Source of the DNA: Aquilaria yunnanensis
Taxonomy: Eukaryota > Streptophyta > Magnoliopsida > Malvales > Thymelaeaceae
Direction: 5' to 3'
Assembly (NCBI GenBank): GCA_039654915.1
Contig: CM077594.1
Location: 47,445,001 to 47,509,000 of the forward strand
DNA length: 64,000 nt
A model generated the notes under the pieces. The model saw only the letters and a program-made list of their open reading frames with translations. It was not told the origin of the DNA and ran no database searches. Positions 1 through 11,126 of this stretch are shown piece by piece (position 1 is the first letter of the stretch; each line of letters opens with the position of its first letter). The translations under genes were made by a program, and so were the position numbers.

Positions 1-249
1 AACTTTTGTGATCGGTGAAGATTCTAAATGACCTCTCCATCAAGTAATGCCTCCACAAGTTGAGTGCCAAAATTACTGCTGCTAGCTCAAGATCATGAAT
101 CGGGTAGTTCAACTCATTGGGTCTCAACTGTCTTGAACAATAGGCTATCACTTGACTGTCCTACATCAACACAAAACCTAAACCGGAACCTGATGGATTA
201 GTATACACTGTAAAAGCCTTGTTCAGATCTAGCAAAACAAGAATAGGTG
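1..249 (-). pseudogene. Ty3/gypsy RNase H fragment, assigned to element D
   Basis: Read on the minus strand, this encodes the start of a Ty3/gypsy RNase H domain: a TPILVL-type entry, the VYT...SGSGLG strand that normally carries the first catalytic Asp (here Asn-Pro replaces Asp-Ala), then [14 protein letters not shown] and WRHYL. This domain degrades the RNA of the RNA/DNA hybrid during reverse transcription. A TAG at 161-163 stands where the family has Gln. The frame is cut at 249 by the LTR of copia B. Strand and domain order fit the RNase H of element D, whose RT stops at 40643; that link is inferred. Integrase and 3' LTR would lie left of the window. Confidence 0.75.
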
Positions 250-1645
250 TGTTGGGTTTTGTGAGGCAAACAGTGCAGTGGAATTTAACTGAAACCCTCC
301 AAGATCCAAGTGAAATGGGATAAACAAGGTGTTTAAAAATTTTCATACCTAATTTTCGGTTGAAATCTCTCACCCAACTGTAGACTTGAATCAGAAAACC
401 TGAACAGTTGACGTGTTCAAGCTCTCTATGGTATCAACACGAGCCTCTCGGGATCACCATGCTTCCACCAAGTCCTGGCAGATGCATTTCTCTTGCACTC
501 GCAGTGCTAGCTTGCATCCTCCAAAAAATTGCAAAAGAAAAGTGCGGCTGTCCTTTTCGGGAGGCTAGGGCAAGGAGACCGGCCAATTTCTCACTAAAAG
601 TTGTATTTATAGTGAGACTCAACTTCCAGGCCTCCAGTTAGGCTTTAATTTTGGGCATAATAATGGCTCAACTCTTGGGCCCATTATTAATACGAAATTA
701 AAGTGAAAGCATAACCCAAATAATTAGCCCATGCACTCTAATGATACAAATAGCTCTATGTGTGTGACCCAATAGGCTCTTGCCACATTGGCAATGATCA
801 TAAATCACATTTCTGATCATAAGCAATGAGCGATGTCTAGCAACACATCATTGCTACCCAAGTGACAAGATTGTCGGTGATTTGACTAAACCTTTATGAT
901 CATCATTGATATATGCTATTGTCACTTTGTCCAAGAAATCAAGACTAAGCATGAGACATGGAATATGTCACTCTCGTATAGCCCAATCTTTGGTTTCTTG
1001 ATTACGGAGTAGACCAACCTAATCTGATGACATTGATATCGTATATCAACTCATCCGAGCATGGCCATGCATTTTCTAAGTCTCACTCTATCAAGAGGCC
1101 CAAAGATACCACTCCCGTTACATAGGAGGGACAACTCGCATCTTGATCATACAAATCCCTCTGCATGATATGTGACATACCCAATGACCTCCTTCAAGTT
1201 CACTCAGTTATGAGCAACAAAGGAAAGTATCAATGTATGTGACTCACATGTAGGGAACCTTGATGATCTTAGGTCGAAGGACAACATATACCATGATCAC
1301 TGTGAGAATCACTTATGACACTCATATAACGATCCATGTAGTGCTCTCATGGTGGGTCAGTCCAGTACACAAGTTCTCTAACTTGTACCCATATGTTGAC
1401 TACATATCTCATATTAGTCTCCACATATGCTAGTCGTTATGTACTATTGCAACCCGCTCCGTAATAATACTAGACCAGGGACGTTTGAGAATATCATTAT
1501 TCTAGGGTTATAATTATGTTTATTATGTTATGCAGAAACAAAACAACAAACATAATTGCTGGATTAATGCCTTAATAAAATATCATGACTCGATGTGCAA
1601 AAAATCCAGTCATCCCATGATTGGCTTTTGTACACAACACTAACA
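250..1645 (-). repeat. 3' LTR of copia B
   Basis: This 1396-bp LTR is bounded by the family ends TGTTGGG (plus-strand left) and CACTAACA (right), and is similar along its length to seven other copies in the window. It contains the TATAAATA element near 605 seen in all copies. The purine-rich tract just right of it marks it as the 3' LTR of a minus-strand element. The 5 bp on its left are AGGTG; the matching duplication would have been beside the lost 5' LTR. Confidence 0.9.
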
Positions 1646-1656
1646 ATCTCCCACTT
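1646..1656 (-). other. Polypurine tract of copia B
   Basis: On the minus strand the bases next to the LTR read AGTGGGAGAT, the purine-rich primer for plus-strand DNA synthesis in copia elements. The same place in element A (20749-20757) reads GTGACAGAT, a degraded version. Confidence 0.75.
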
Positions 1657-2261
1657 GCACTAAAGCCAATCATCCATGTATCTAATACCAATGGACCTAG
1701 AATGGCTATCATGCTTTTGCTGCGTAAGGGGCTTTGTCAACGGATCAACAATGTTTCTATCTGTGAAAGTCCTGCATATCCTTATATCACCCCTCTCGAT
1801 GATCTCCTTGATGAGATGATAGTGTCGGAGTATGTGTTTAGATCGCTGGTGAGATCGAGGTTCCTTAGCCTGTTCAATTGCTCCATTGTTGTCACAATAG
1901 AGCTCTATCGGGTCGGCAATGCTTGGAACCACTCCAAGTTCAGTGATGAACTTCTTGATCCAAACTGCCTCCTTCGTAGCATCAGAGGCGGTAATGTACT
2001 CAGATTCTGTTGTAGAGTCAAGTACTGTCTCTTGCTTTAAACTCTTCTAGCTCATAGCACCACCACCAATACAAAACACATAACCAGATTGCAATCTAAA
2101 ATCATCCTTATTAGATTGGAAGCTTGCGTCAGTGTAACCCCTTACAACGAGCTCATCTTCACCTCCAAAGACCAAGAATGCATCCTTAGTCCTTTGTAAG
2201 TATTTAAGGATGTTCTTAACAGCTATCCAGTGACTCTCACCAGGGTTCGATTGGTACCTAC
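1646..2261 (-). pseudogene. Copia B RNase H and end of RT
   Basis: The minus strand encodes the end of the copia RT (RYQSNPGESHW, the YTDASF strand) and the RNase H domain with DSTTESEYI, YCDNNGAI and DPLTKPL motifs, ending near WMDDWL-like residues. A TAG at about 2047-2049 replaces the Trp of the usual SWKS motif. The reading frame runs up to 2261 and resumes at 11938 after the inserted solo LTR, with CCTAC on both sides. It would act in the element's cytoplasmic particle; here it is a relic. Confidence 0.85.
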
Positions 2262-3589
2262 TGTCACACCTCACTCAGGCCCTGGCCTATCACTTACTAA
2301 CTTAACTCCCAAACCCAATATTTAATCTCAAAGTGTTTGGTTCGGCCAAGCAAGTAATGGCAACTTTTAAGTCTTATTTTCTTAAGTTAAGAGGCCTGGG
2401 AGGTGGCCCAGGTGGCTTTAATAAGACCCATTAACAACTTGCAGCAAGGGCAAGGCCCAAAACCCCTAACTTGCACAACAAGCAAGGTTTCAATTAATAA
2501 CTTGCATAACAAGCAAGGCAACACTTAAATGCAATTTAAGTGCATACATGGTGTGCATCAAGTGTACTAACTATATGGCAACCAAGAAGCCCACAAGGTT
2601 GGTTTAGATTTCTGAAAACAACAAGTAAAAATGCATGATGCTCTCGGCCTACTAATGTACATGCCATTATGCACCACAGTTCCACGTAACTAGGTCCATA
2701 ACCATTCAGATAAAAGTGGCAACTTTGGCCCATAATATCCAGCATACATAGGCAAGCATAATGCCATCCATAAGTCTGTACATAACTTGGCATCCAAAAT
2801 CCACAAAACATCCACAAACTAGGTATCCAAGACTACATATATGTACAATCAAAATGGTAGTCTACCTAGTATCTACCATGGCTATAACTGCCAAGCCATA
2901 AGTTGTTCATGCCAAGTTACATACAACCCGAGACCATACTCCTAATGGTCAAACAAAACCTTGAGAATCCCATACAGAAGTACACACTGCAACACCAAAC
3001 CTATGGCCGTATTCATGGTCATAAAGGTGAATACCACAATCAGAGCTAAAGTCCAAGTATCCATGCTCTCCTAGACAGTTCCCACTCAACAGCCTGCAAA
3101 CTTAAAACATAAGTCTCGGCCAACCATAGGTAAATAAGACTTGTAATGAAACCAAAATGCTACGCCAAGCACACATTGGCACATACCTTGGTAACTAAGC
3201 AAATAAACACTAAGCACACAACCAAGGCAGCTTAGCACTACTCAGGCCGAATATCCTTGCCTGAAAAATAAAGGATGGGCAGTGAGCATATAACTCAGTA
3301 GGATTCACTTAAAACATATACAACTCATATTGAGTCTATTTAGTTAAGCTGAGTAATCACTCAAAGCTTAACCTCCCATTAGTTAGCTCAACCTGCAAAA
3401 CAAACACCAAGACAAGAAAAACAGGCATATACATATACAAGACAGATAAATAAGTCAAATATTTCATAAGTGGGGTTAGCATGCACAAGGAAACACCAAA
3501 GCACACAAGTACACAAACACACTCCACAATGTTGCTCTCGGCCATATAAGCCATACATGTACCCATGTGCGTTTCTTGCACACAAACTT

Positions 3590-5004
3590 TGTTGGGTTTC
3601 GGGAGCCAAACAGCGCAGCGGAATTTAACCGAAACCCTCCAGGATCCAAGTGAAACGGGGTAAACCGGGTGTTCAAAAATTTCATACCTAATTTTCGATT
3701 GAGATCTCTCACTCAACTGTAGAGTCGAATCACAAAACCTGAACAGTTGACGTGTTCAGGCTCTCTATGGTATCCACACGAGCCTCTCAGGATCACCACG
3801 CTTCCACCACGTCCCGGCAGATGCGTTTCTCTTGTGCTCGCAGTGCTAGCTTGCGTCCTCCAAGGAATTGCAAGAGAAGAGTGTGGCTGTCCTTTTGGGA
3901 GGCTAGGGCAAGGAGACCTGCGAATTTCTCACTTAAAAGTTGTATTTATAGTGAGACTCAACTTCCAGGCCTAATGGGTTTCAAAGCCCTAATCCAATTA
4001 GGATTTAATTTCGGGCTTAATAATGGCTCAACTCCTTGGCCCATTATTAATACGAAATTAAAGTGAAACCATAACCCAAATAATTAGCCCATGCACTCTA
4101 ATGATCCAAATAGCTCTACGTGTGCTACCCAATAGGCTCTTGCCATGTTGGCAATGATCATAAATCACATTTATGATCATAAGCAATGAGCGGTGTCTAG
4201 CAACACATCATTGCTACCCAAGTGACAAGATTGTCGGTGAATCGACTAAACCTTTATGATCATCACCGATATATGCCATTGTCCCTTTGTCCAAGATATC
4301 AAGACTAAGCACGAGACATGGAATGTGTCACTCTCGTATAGCCCAATCTTTGGTTTCTTGATTACCGAGTAGACTAACTTAAACTGATGACATTGATATC
4401 ATATATCAACTTATCGGAGCATGGCCATGCATTTTCTAAGTCTCACTCTATCAAGGGGCCCAAAGATATCACTCCCGTTACATAGGAGGGACAAATCCCA
4501 TCTTGATCATACAAATCCCTCCGCATGATATGTGACATACCCAATGACCTCCTTCAAGTTCACTCAGTTACGAGCAACAAAGGAAAGTATCAAAGTATGT
4601 GACTCACATGTAGGGAACCTTGATGATCTTAGGTCGAAGGACTACATATACTATGATCACTATGAGAATCACTTATGACACTCATATAACGATCCATGAA
4701 GTGTTCTCATGGTGGGTCGGTCCAGTACACAAGTTCTCCAACTTGTACCCATATGTAGACTACATATCTCATATTAGTCTCCACATATGCTAGTCATTAT
4801 GTATTATTGCAACCCGCTCCACAATAATACTATACTAGGGACGTTTAAGAATATCATTATTCTAGGGTTACAATTATGTTTATTACGTTACGCAGAAACA
4901 AAACAACAAACAAAATTGCTGGATTAATGCCTCAATAAAATATCATGACTCAATTTGCAAAAATACAATCATCTCATGACTGGTTTTTGGGCACAACACT
5001 AACA
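3590..5004 (-). mobile_element. Solo copia LTR
   Basis: A full-length 1415-bp LTR of the A/B copia family, flanked by a perfect AACTT duplication (3585-3589 and 5005-5009) with no internal sequence, so it was left by LTR-LTR recombination. It is nearly identical to the copy at 6441-7857. Short open frames near 3747-4066 recur in every copy of this LTR and are not treated as genes. Confidence 0.93.
4154..4180. other. Conserved hairpin in the copia LTR
   Basis: Two 12-base arms, ATGATCATAAAT (4154-4165) and ATTTATGATCAT (4169-4180), are separated by CAC and can form a perfect stem. The same structure, with some base changes, is present in the other seven LTR copies, for example near 7014-7040 and 14683-14709. 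A further TTTATGATCAT lies about 80 bp away. No function is known to me. Confidence 0.6.
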
Positions 5005-5261
5005 AACTTACCAATACACCATTTCCATTTGGAGCTCCCAAAATGCCAAGCAAATAGGCCACATTTACTTGCATTTCTAGTACATGTACCATAGTTAATT
5101 AGCTAATCAACAAAACAACCAAGTATAACCATTAAGCCCACCAAGCAACTAAGGTCATTTGGCAAGTTTTAACCATCACTTAGTCACTCTAGACACTTGA
5201 ACCATGGTGTATAATACCAAGCAATATCAAGTGCCAGTGAACCCTACCTCAAATAGCTCTC

Positions 5262-5990
5262 GGTCTCAACCAAGTTTCAAATGTCCATGTGCTCTTCAAT
5301 CCTAATGCCTAGCATAACAACATATAGGCATCATTATACACATCCATGGATTAAACTACCATGACTCAATTGAAGAACACTAGAATGCACACACTTTAGC
5401 TCTCGGCCAAAGTGTCCAATATGTCCATATATATACTGCCCTTCATTCTGTCATTCCATATGATGTTCTAGTCATCAATGTACATCATCCATGGCATCAT
5501 TGCCAAGTAACCAAGTGAAATGCACTATGTTATCATAAACTAAGCTCTCGGCCAAGGTACACATTTTCACATATATGTGTCATTCATCCAACTAACCCAA
5601 AACATGACCAAGTGGCCATCAAATGACGATGCTCATGGCACAATTACCATGTAACCAAGTAAAACACACCATTTCACATTAAGTTTAGCTCTCGGCTAAA
5701 ATGCCCATAGTCACATAACAATGTGCTTCATCAATTTAGTTCATCATATAATCACCAAATCACCACTAAACATGTTTCATGGCATCATTACCATGTACTC
5801 AAGTAATGGACACTAAATTATACCACTTCAAGCTTTCGGCCATAAAACCCAACCTCACATAACAATGCTCTCCACCCATTCAATCCAACATATGATCACT
5901 ATATCATCAATAATCAAAGCTCATGGCATCAATGCCATGTAATTAGAGGTAAAACATGAATTACCTCAAATCCAACTTTCGGCCAACACA
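5262..5990. repeat. Tandem array of about 143-145-bp monomers in solo LTR S4
   Basis: The motif GCTCTCGGCC or a close variant occurs at 5262, 5405, 5550, 5694, 5838 and 5981, spaced 143, 145, 144, 144 and 143 bp. Each monomer also holds a CATGGCA...ACCATGTA-type segment at a fixed place. The monomers are diverged, but the spacing is nearly constant. Matching arrays occur in the other two large solo LTRs. Confidence 0.85.
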
Positions 5991-6440
5991 CTAACTTTCA
6001 CAAACTTGGTGTTATTCACCCCAACAACCTCAAACCCTAGTTCAATTGGCTCGGCCTTCCTTCAACCTTCAAGAACAAGCTTGCTTTCCAAGTGAACTAA
6101 GGCCGAAACAAGTCTCCCAAGCTTGAATTCTTCAAAAGCTTCCAAGATTAGCTTGATTTTGAGGAGAAATTTGGATGAGCACTCAAGGAAGAACTCTCGG
6201 ACAAACAAAGCATGGAAACCCGAAAATGAACTAAGTAAAATGGCCTTGGTAGTTTCGGCCGAATGTCTTTAAGTTTTGTTAGCTAAAATGCTAACTTTGG
6301 CCTTCCAATAAAATGCATGGTGCAAAGTAGTCTTCCAAGCTTACAAGCCCACAAAACCGCCATTAAATCCTTGATTCCAATGACACTTTAGTCCATTCTT
6401 GGCCCAAGATGCCAAGCAAATAAACAACATAAGTACCAAG

Positions 6441-7857
6441 TGTTGGGTTTCGGGAGCCAAACAGCGCAGCGGAATTTAACCGAAACCCTCCAGGATCCAA
6501 GTGAAACGGGGTAAACCGGGTGTTCAAAAAATTTCATACCTAATTTTCGGTTGAGATCTCTCACTCAATTGTAGAGTCGAATCACAAAACCTGAACAGTT
6601 GACGTGTTCAGGCTCTCTATGGTATCCACACGAGCCTCTCGGGATCACCACGCTTCCACCACGTCCCGGCAGATGCGTTTCTCTTGCGCTCGCAGTGCTA
6701 GCTTGCGTCCTCCAAGGAATTGCAAGAGAAGAGTGTGGCTGTCCTTTTGGGAGGCTAGGGCAAGGAGACCTGCGAATTTCTCACCTAAAAGTTGTATTTA
6801 TAGTGAGACTCAACTTCCAGGCCTAATGGGTTTCAAAGCCCTAATCCAATTAGGATTTAATTTCGGGCTTAATAATGGCTCAACTCCTTGGCCCATTATT
6901 AATACGAAATTAAAGTGAAACCATAACCCAAATAATTAGCCCATGCACTCTAATGATCCAAATAGCTCTACGTGTGCGACCCAATAGGCTCTTGCCATGT
7001 TGGCAATGATCATAAATCACATTTATGATCATAAGCAATGAGCGGTGTCTAGCAACACATCATTGCTACCCAAGTGACAAGATTGTCGGTGAATCGACTA
7101 AACCTTTATGATCATCACCGATATATGCCATTGTCCCTTTGTCCAAAATATCAAGACTAAGCACGAGACATGGAATGTGTCACTCTCGTATAGCCCAATC
7201 TTTGGTTTCTTGATTACCGAGTAGACTAACTTAAACTGATGACATTGATATCATATATCAACTCATCGGAGCATGGCCATGCATTTTCTAAGTCTCACTC
7301 TATCAAGGGGCCCAAAGATATCACTCCCGTTACATAGGAGGGACAAATCCCATCTTGATCATACAAATCCCTCCGCATGATATGTGACATACCCAATGAC
7401 CTCCTTCAAGTTCACTCAGTTACGAGCAACAAAGGAAAGTATCAAAGTATGTGACTCACATGTAGGGAACCTTGATGATCTTAGGTCGAAGGACTACATA
7501 TACCATGATCACTATGAGAATCACTTATGACACTCATATAACGATCCATGAAGTGTTCTCATGGTGGGTCGGTCCAGTACACAAGTTCTCCAACTTGTAC
7601 CCATATGTAGACTACATATCTCATATTAGTCTCCACATATGCTAGTCATTATGTATTATTGCAACCCGCTCCACAATAATACTAGACTAGGGACGTTTAA
7701 GAATATCATTATTCTAGGGTTACAATTATGTTTATTACGTTACGCAGAAACAAAACAACAAACAAAATTGCTAGATTAATGCCTCAATAAAATATCATGA
7801 CTCAATTTGCAAAAATACAATCATCTCATGATTGGCTTTTTGGGCACAACATTAACA
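6441..7857 (-). mobile_element. Solo copia LTR
   Basis: A full-length 1417-bp LTR of the A/B copia family with a perfect CCAAG duplication (6436-6440 and 7858-7862). It lies in the same direction as, and is almost identical to, the solo LTR at 3590-5004, but has a different duplication, so it is a separate insertion into the same large LTR. Confidence 0.93.
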
Positions 7858-8281
7858 CCAAGGTGTTATATATACACATGCATAACCGGCCATGACTAGA
7901 TCACAAACTAGTTAGTTTGTTTAGTTAACTAGTGAATAGTACACTTAGTGGTAGACAAGAATGTGACTAGCAATCATTGTTGTCTCCCAAAAATGGTCTA
8001 GTCTCGGACTAGCCATCACAGAATTTTGCATGGCCAACAATGCCATCCTTAAGTTTGTGGTTTCACTTGTACCACTCAACTTAGTACTCAATTTAGTCCC
8101 CTTCCTCTGTTTTCTATCAGCTTCGCCATAGTACATTTTCTATGTGCAATTAAGTTCTGAAAGTCTCCAGTTTTGCACAAAAGTCACTGTACCAGTCTCT
8201 AGAGCTTCTCTTACTTCCCCTTCTGTTTTCTCTCATTTTCCTTGGTTTTCCTTGATATTCCTTGGCCTAAGCCAAGCACTT

Positions 8282-9254
8282 TGATGCCCCAAGGCATCTT
8301 CGTTTGCTATCATGCTGACAGGCGGAGAGACTTCCTGAGGAGGCAAGCGCCTGGAGCTCTGGTTTCCCAGCTGAGCGTGCCTGAAAAGCTCAAAGAAGAG
8401 GTTAGGAGGTCCCCGGTTTGCTTTTCCGGCGAGGACCCTCCGACGCCCAAGTCAGTTTTCTGAGTGAAAGTGGAGGAAGAACACTAAGGGATCAAGTGTC
8501 TTGCCTGTTTTGTGTTTTCTCAGAGGGAGGAAAATGCCCATCCTTTGCCCAGTCCCATTTCCTAGTATTTATAGGAGTAGCTGGTCCGTTCAGATCATGA
8601 CACGTGTTCGGTCAGATTTGATCTGTAGTTTTGGACCTAGGGGACAGGCAGCCGTTTGCAGGCTCCTTTAGCCCTGGACCCGGACGGGTTGTGTCAGGAC
8701 GGGGGCGGCTGCGGCGTGTCAGTTCGCCGTTCAGATGTGACGTGTAGGGCTTGTGGGCGACATGTCAGAGGCTCCTTAAATGCTCATACCGTACTCCCGA
8801 GGTCCCCTGGGCGAGGTCGCCCTTCGGTGCGTGCACCCTCTTTGGATTCTATCCATCCTTTGGTGTGAGCTCCTCCTTCGGGATCTATCCCATAGTTCTG
8901 GGAGTTCCCTTGATGAACACCTTCTTCGGGACTCACACCCATAGTTAGGGGATACCCTTGCTCAGGTGTTTCTTGTTCGGGGAAGATCCTCTTCGGGGCC
9001 TCTGCCTTCGGGGGAGATTCTCCCTTGCTTCAGAGAGATGGCTCTCTTACCCGGAGGCAGTCAGTTTGGCCCCTCGATGGAGACGGTGTTGTCCTCGAAA
9101 TTCCTGACGAGCTAACCGAAGTCTCGAGCTAATAGTGTTTGACTTCGCACCTTCCGAGGTCCGTAAAAAGATCCTCTCTTGGGTGACGTCAGACTCCTCG
9201 GCCAATATTCTGGCAGGGAGTTACTACCGAGGAGGCAATAGCCTTTGGCTATCA
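8282..9254 (-). repeat. 3' LTR of C2
   Basis: A 973-bp LTR with plus-strand ends TGATGCC and GGCTATCA, giving proper TG...CA ends. TATTTATA near 8568-8575 gives a minus-strand TATAAATA promoter. It is related to, but clearly different from, the 847-855-bp LTRs of C1. Confidence 0.92.
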
Positions 9255-9268
9255 CAGGCCCCCTTCCG
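9255..9268 (-). other. Polypurine tract of C2
   Basis: Directly right of the 3' LTR the plus strand reads CAGGCCCCCTTCCG, a minus-strand tract of CGGAAGGGGGCC. The same tract with one or two changes stands at 26152-26165 in C1. Confidence 0.8.
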
Positions 9269-9348
9269 AAAAGCCGAAGTGAGAAACTTCGGTTCATCGG
9301 TTTTCGGGTCCTGTGTTTGTGATGTCTGTGCCGAAGACGCCTTCTTCT

Positions 9349-9540
9349 GCTTGTACCGATGGGCAGCATTTTTGCGTCCTCGTGGCACGAGAAGATAGGC
9401 TGTCCCTGTGCAGAAGATACACCTTCTGCCCGAAGTCACAGGCTGTCTCTTGGTGTCCTTGTGGCAAGGGGAAATAGGATAACCTTGTACCGAAGATAGA
9501 CATTTTGCCCGAAGTCACAGGCTGTCTTTTGGTGTCTTCG
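9349..9540. repeat. 79-bp tandem repeat next to the 3' LTR of C2
   Basis: GCCCGAAGTCACAGGCTGTC recurs at 9428 and 9507, 79 bp apart, and a diverged third unit precedes them from about 9349. The matching part of C1 (about 26220-26320) holds roughly one unit. The repeat lies between the polypurine tract and the promoter of the antisense gene. Confidence 0.7.
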
Positions 9541-9830
9541 AGGTAACCTACTTTTTTGCCTTTATAGGTCTGCTCATGCGTCGCGTCCTGTATCCAGTAG
9601 AGTCAGTTTAGGGCGGCGCCTCTAGACCAAACGGTGTCAGAGGGCGTGCTCGACATGATGGACGACACGTGGCATGCTTGCTGCGCGATGACCGACACAT
9701 GGCACACTTTTATTGGGTAAGAATGCACTGAGTATGGCTGGCGCGAGTTTTCAGGCGCCCATAGCAGTTATTGCGACGCTTCGCCTTCCGAGGGGTACTA
9801 ATGACGACGGTTCTCCTGGCCTTCTCGGCC

Positions 9831-9840
9831 TATATATATC
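9831..9840 (+). promoter_or_regulatory. TATA box of the C2 antisense gene
   Basis: TATATATATC lies about 250 bp before the ATG at 10083. C1 has TATATATAG at the matching place, about 267 bp before its ATG, although the surrounding DNA has diverged. This supports a plus-strand promoter inside the element, opposite to the LTR promoter. Confidence 0.6.
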
Positions 9841-10082
9841 AGTCCTGTCATAACCCTCTTTCTTCTTCTGCTTTTGCTTTCTTTTGCCTTCTAATTCTCT
9901 CCCGATTTTCCACGGCGGTTCTCCTTTTTCAGGCGTTTTTCTGACCACTTTTCACGACGGCTTCCAGGAATCCAGATTCCAGCAAGACCTTTGGTTGGTT
10001 TTAGTCCTTCTACTTTTTTCAAAGATTCTTCCATATTTTTCCCGAACTCATTTTCATTGTTTTTCCCGAACTCGTTTTCATC

Positions 10083-11126
10083 ATGCCTGTTCCCGAGAGT
10101 TGGCAACCTCTTCTTTCTCACCCCTGCTGCACTACTCCGGCAAAGCTAGCGAAGTGGAAGAAAAAGTTTTTCTTACCCTCTTACTCTATGACGAGGTTGC
10201 CCCGTCCTGACCAATTTGCTTTCTCCAACCGAAGTGATGAAATCACAGTTTTTCGAGCCCAACTGAAGGCCGGACTTCGGTATCCTCCCCCGGAGATGGT
10301 TAGCGCGTTCTACAACTTCCATGGCATTGCCGTTAACCAACTCCCACCGAACTCGTACTGCTATTTCAACGCCTTCCTCTGTATGTGCGGCGTTTTCAAA
10401 ATAAAACATCACTTTGTAGTTTTTCTTCAGTACTACAAGCTCTTCGTGGTCCCAAAGGGTGGCTACTACTTCATGCTGCCTCGGGGATCCGAGAGCAAAA
10501 AGTATACGTTCACCTTCACCACCAAAGACAGCTGGCGAGGGTGGCAACAAAAATTCTTTTTCCTGAAGAAGTCGGAGGCTTGGTCGCACGTGCCGACCAA
10601 GTGGGCTCAGGGGAGGCTCAAGATGGATGTTGTTGACCCGAAGATACTGCTAGACGCCGACGTAGCACCTATCTTTGAGGACTTCGACAGGCGCATCCGG
10701 GCCGTCTCTGACTGGGCTGCCGAGGTCTCTCCTCGTGCCCTTTACCCCTTTCCGATCAACTGGAGGCTCATGACCGAAGAAGTCCTTCGGGAACTTAAGG
10801 TGGTAAAGGAGCACGTGACAGACCTCAATATGCCAAAACCGGCTTCTTCGGGGAAGGACTCCTGGCTCGTGAAACTCCTTCGGAGGAAGGAGACTTATGA
10901 GTCTTTTTACGAGAGTAAGTTACTTTCCCACAGACGGCGCCAAATGATGCCCCAAGGCATCTTCGTTTGCTGTCATGCTGACAGGCGGAGAGACTTCCTG
11001 AGGAGGCAAGCGCCTGGAGCTCTGGTTTCCCAGCTGAGCGTGCCTGAAAAGCTCAAAGAAGAGGTTAGGAGGTCCCCGGTTTGCTTTTCCGGGGAGGACC
11101 CTCCGACGCCCAAGTCAGTTTTCTGA
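10083..11126 (+). CDS. Intact antisense ORF of C2, Transposase_28-like protein with an LTR-encoded tail
   Basis: This 347-residue ORF is open throughout. Residues 1 to about 278 match exon 1 of the antisense gene in C1, including the Arg/Pro/Pro region near residue 65, the GIAVNQLPPNS motif, PKGGYYFMLPRG, FDRRIRAVSDW and a closing KDSWLVKLLRR segment. From memory this resembles the plant family Pfam calls Transposase_28, putative gypsy type transposon; its biochemical role is unknown and it has no transposase motif I can see. After Glu at about 10915 the frame runs through a retained splice donor, the primer site and about 180 bp of LTR, giving a basic tail of about 69 residues absent from C1. 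It may therefore be either a fusion or a truncated gene product. Confidence 0.75.
   Translation: MPVPESWQPLLSHPCCTTPAKLAKWKKKFFLPSYSMTRLPRPDQFAFSNRSDEITVFRAQLKAGLRYPPPEMVSAFYNFHGIAVNQLPPNSYCYFNAFLCMCGVFKIKHHFVVFLQYYKLFVVPKGGYYFMLPRGSESKKYTFTFTTKDSWRGWQQKFFFLKKSEAWSHVPTKWAQGRLKMDVVDPKILLDADVAPIFEDFDRRIRAVSDWAAEVSPRALYPFPINWRLMTEEVLRELKVVKEHVTDLNMPKPASSGKDSWLVKLLRRKETYESFYESKLLSHRRRQMMPQGIFVCCHADRRRDFLRRQAPGALVSQLSVPEKLKEEVRRSPVCFSGEDPPTPKSVF
10925..10942 (-). other. Primer binding site of C2
   Basis: On the minus strand, two bases after the LTR end, the sequence reads TGGCGCCGTCTGTGGGAA. This is the common primer-site form of plant gypsy elements of this type; the first nine bases match the 3' end expected for tRNA-Asp, the rest less well. 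Confidence 0.8.

Noticed and set aside
3747..4066. ORFs of 75-104 residues repeated near 3747, 6599, 14884, 21788, 29387, 54997 and 59276
   Set aside because: They fall at the same place in each copia LTR copy, on a strand and in a frame that vary with decay, and carry no protein-like features. They are by-products of the repeated LTR.
5262..5990. Regularly spaced motifs considered as a CRISPR array
   Set aside because: The units are diverged over their whole length with no short identical repeat separated by unique spacers, and the DNA is a plant retrotransposon LTR.
10173..10589. 138-residue minus-strand ORF inside the C2 antisense gene
   Set aside because: It is the complement of the conserved plus-strand ORF and has no counterpart frame in C1 at equal length.
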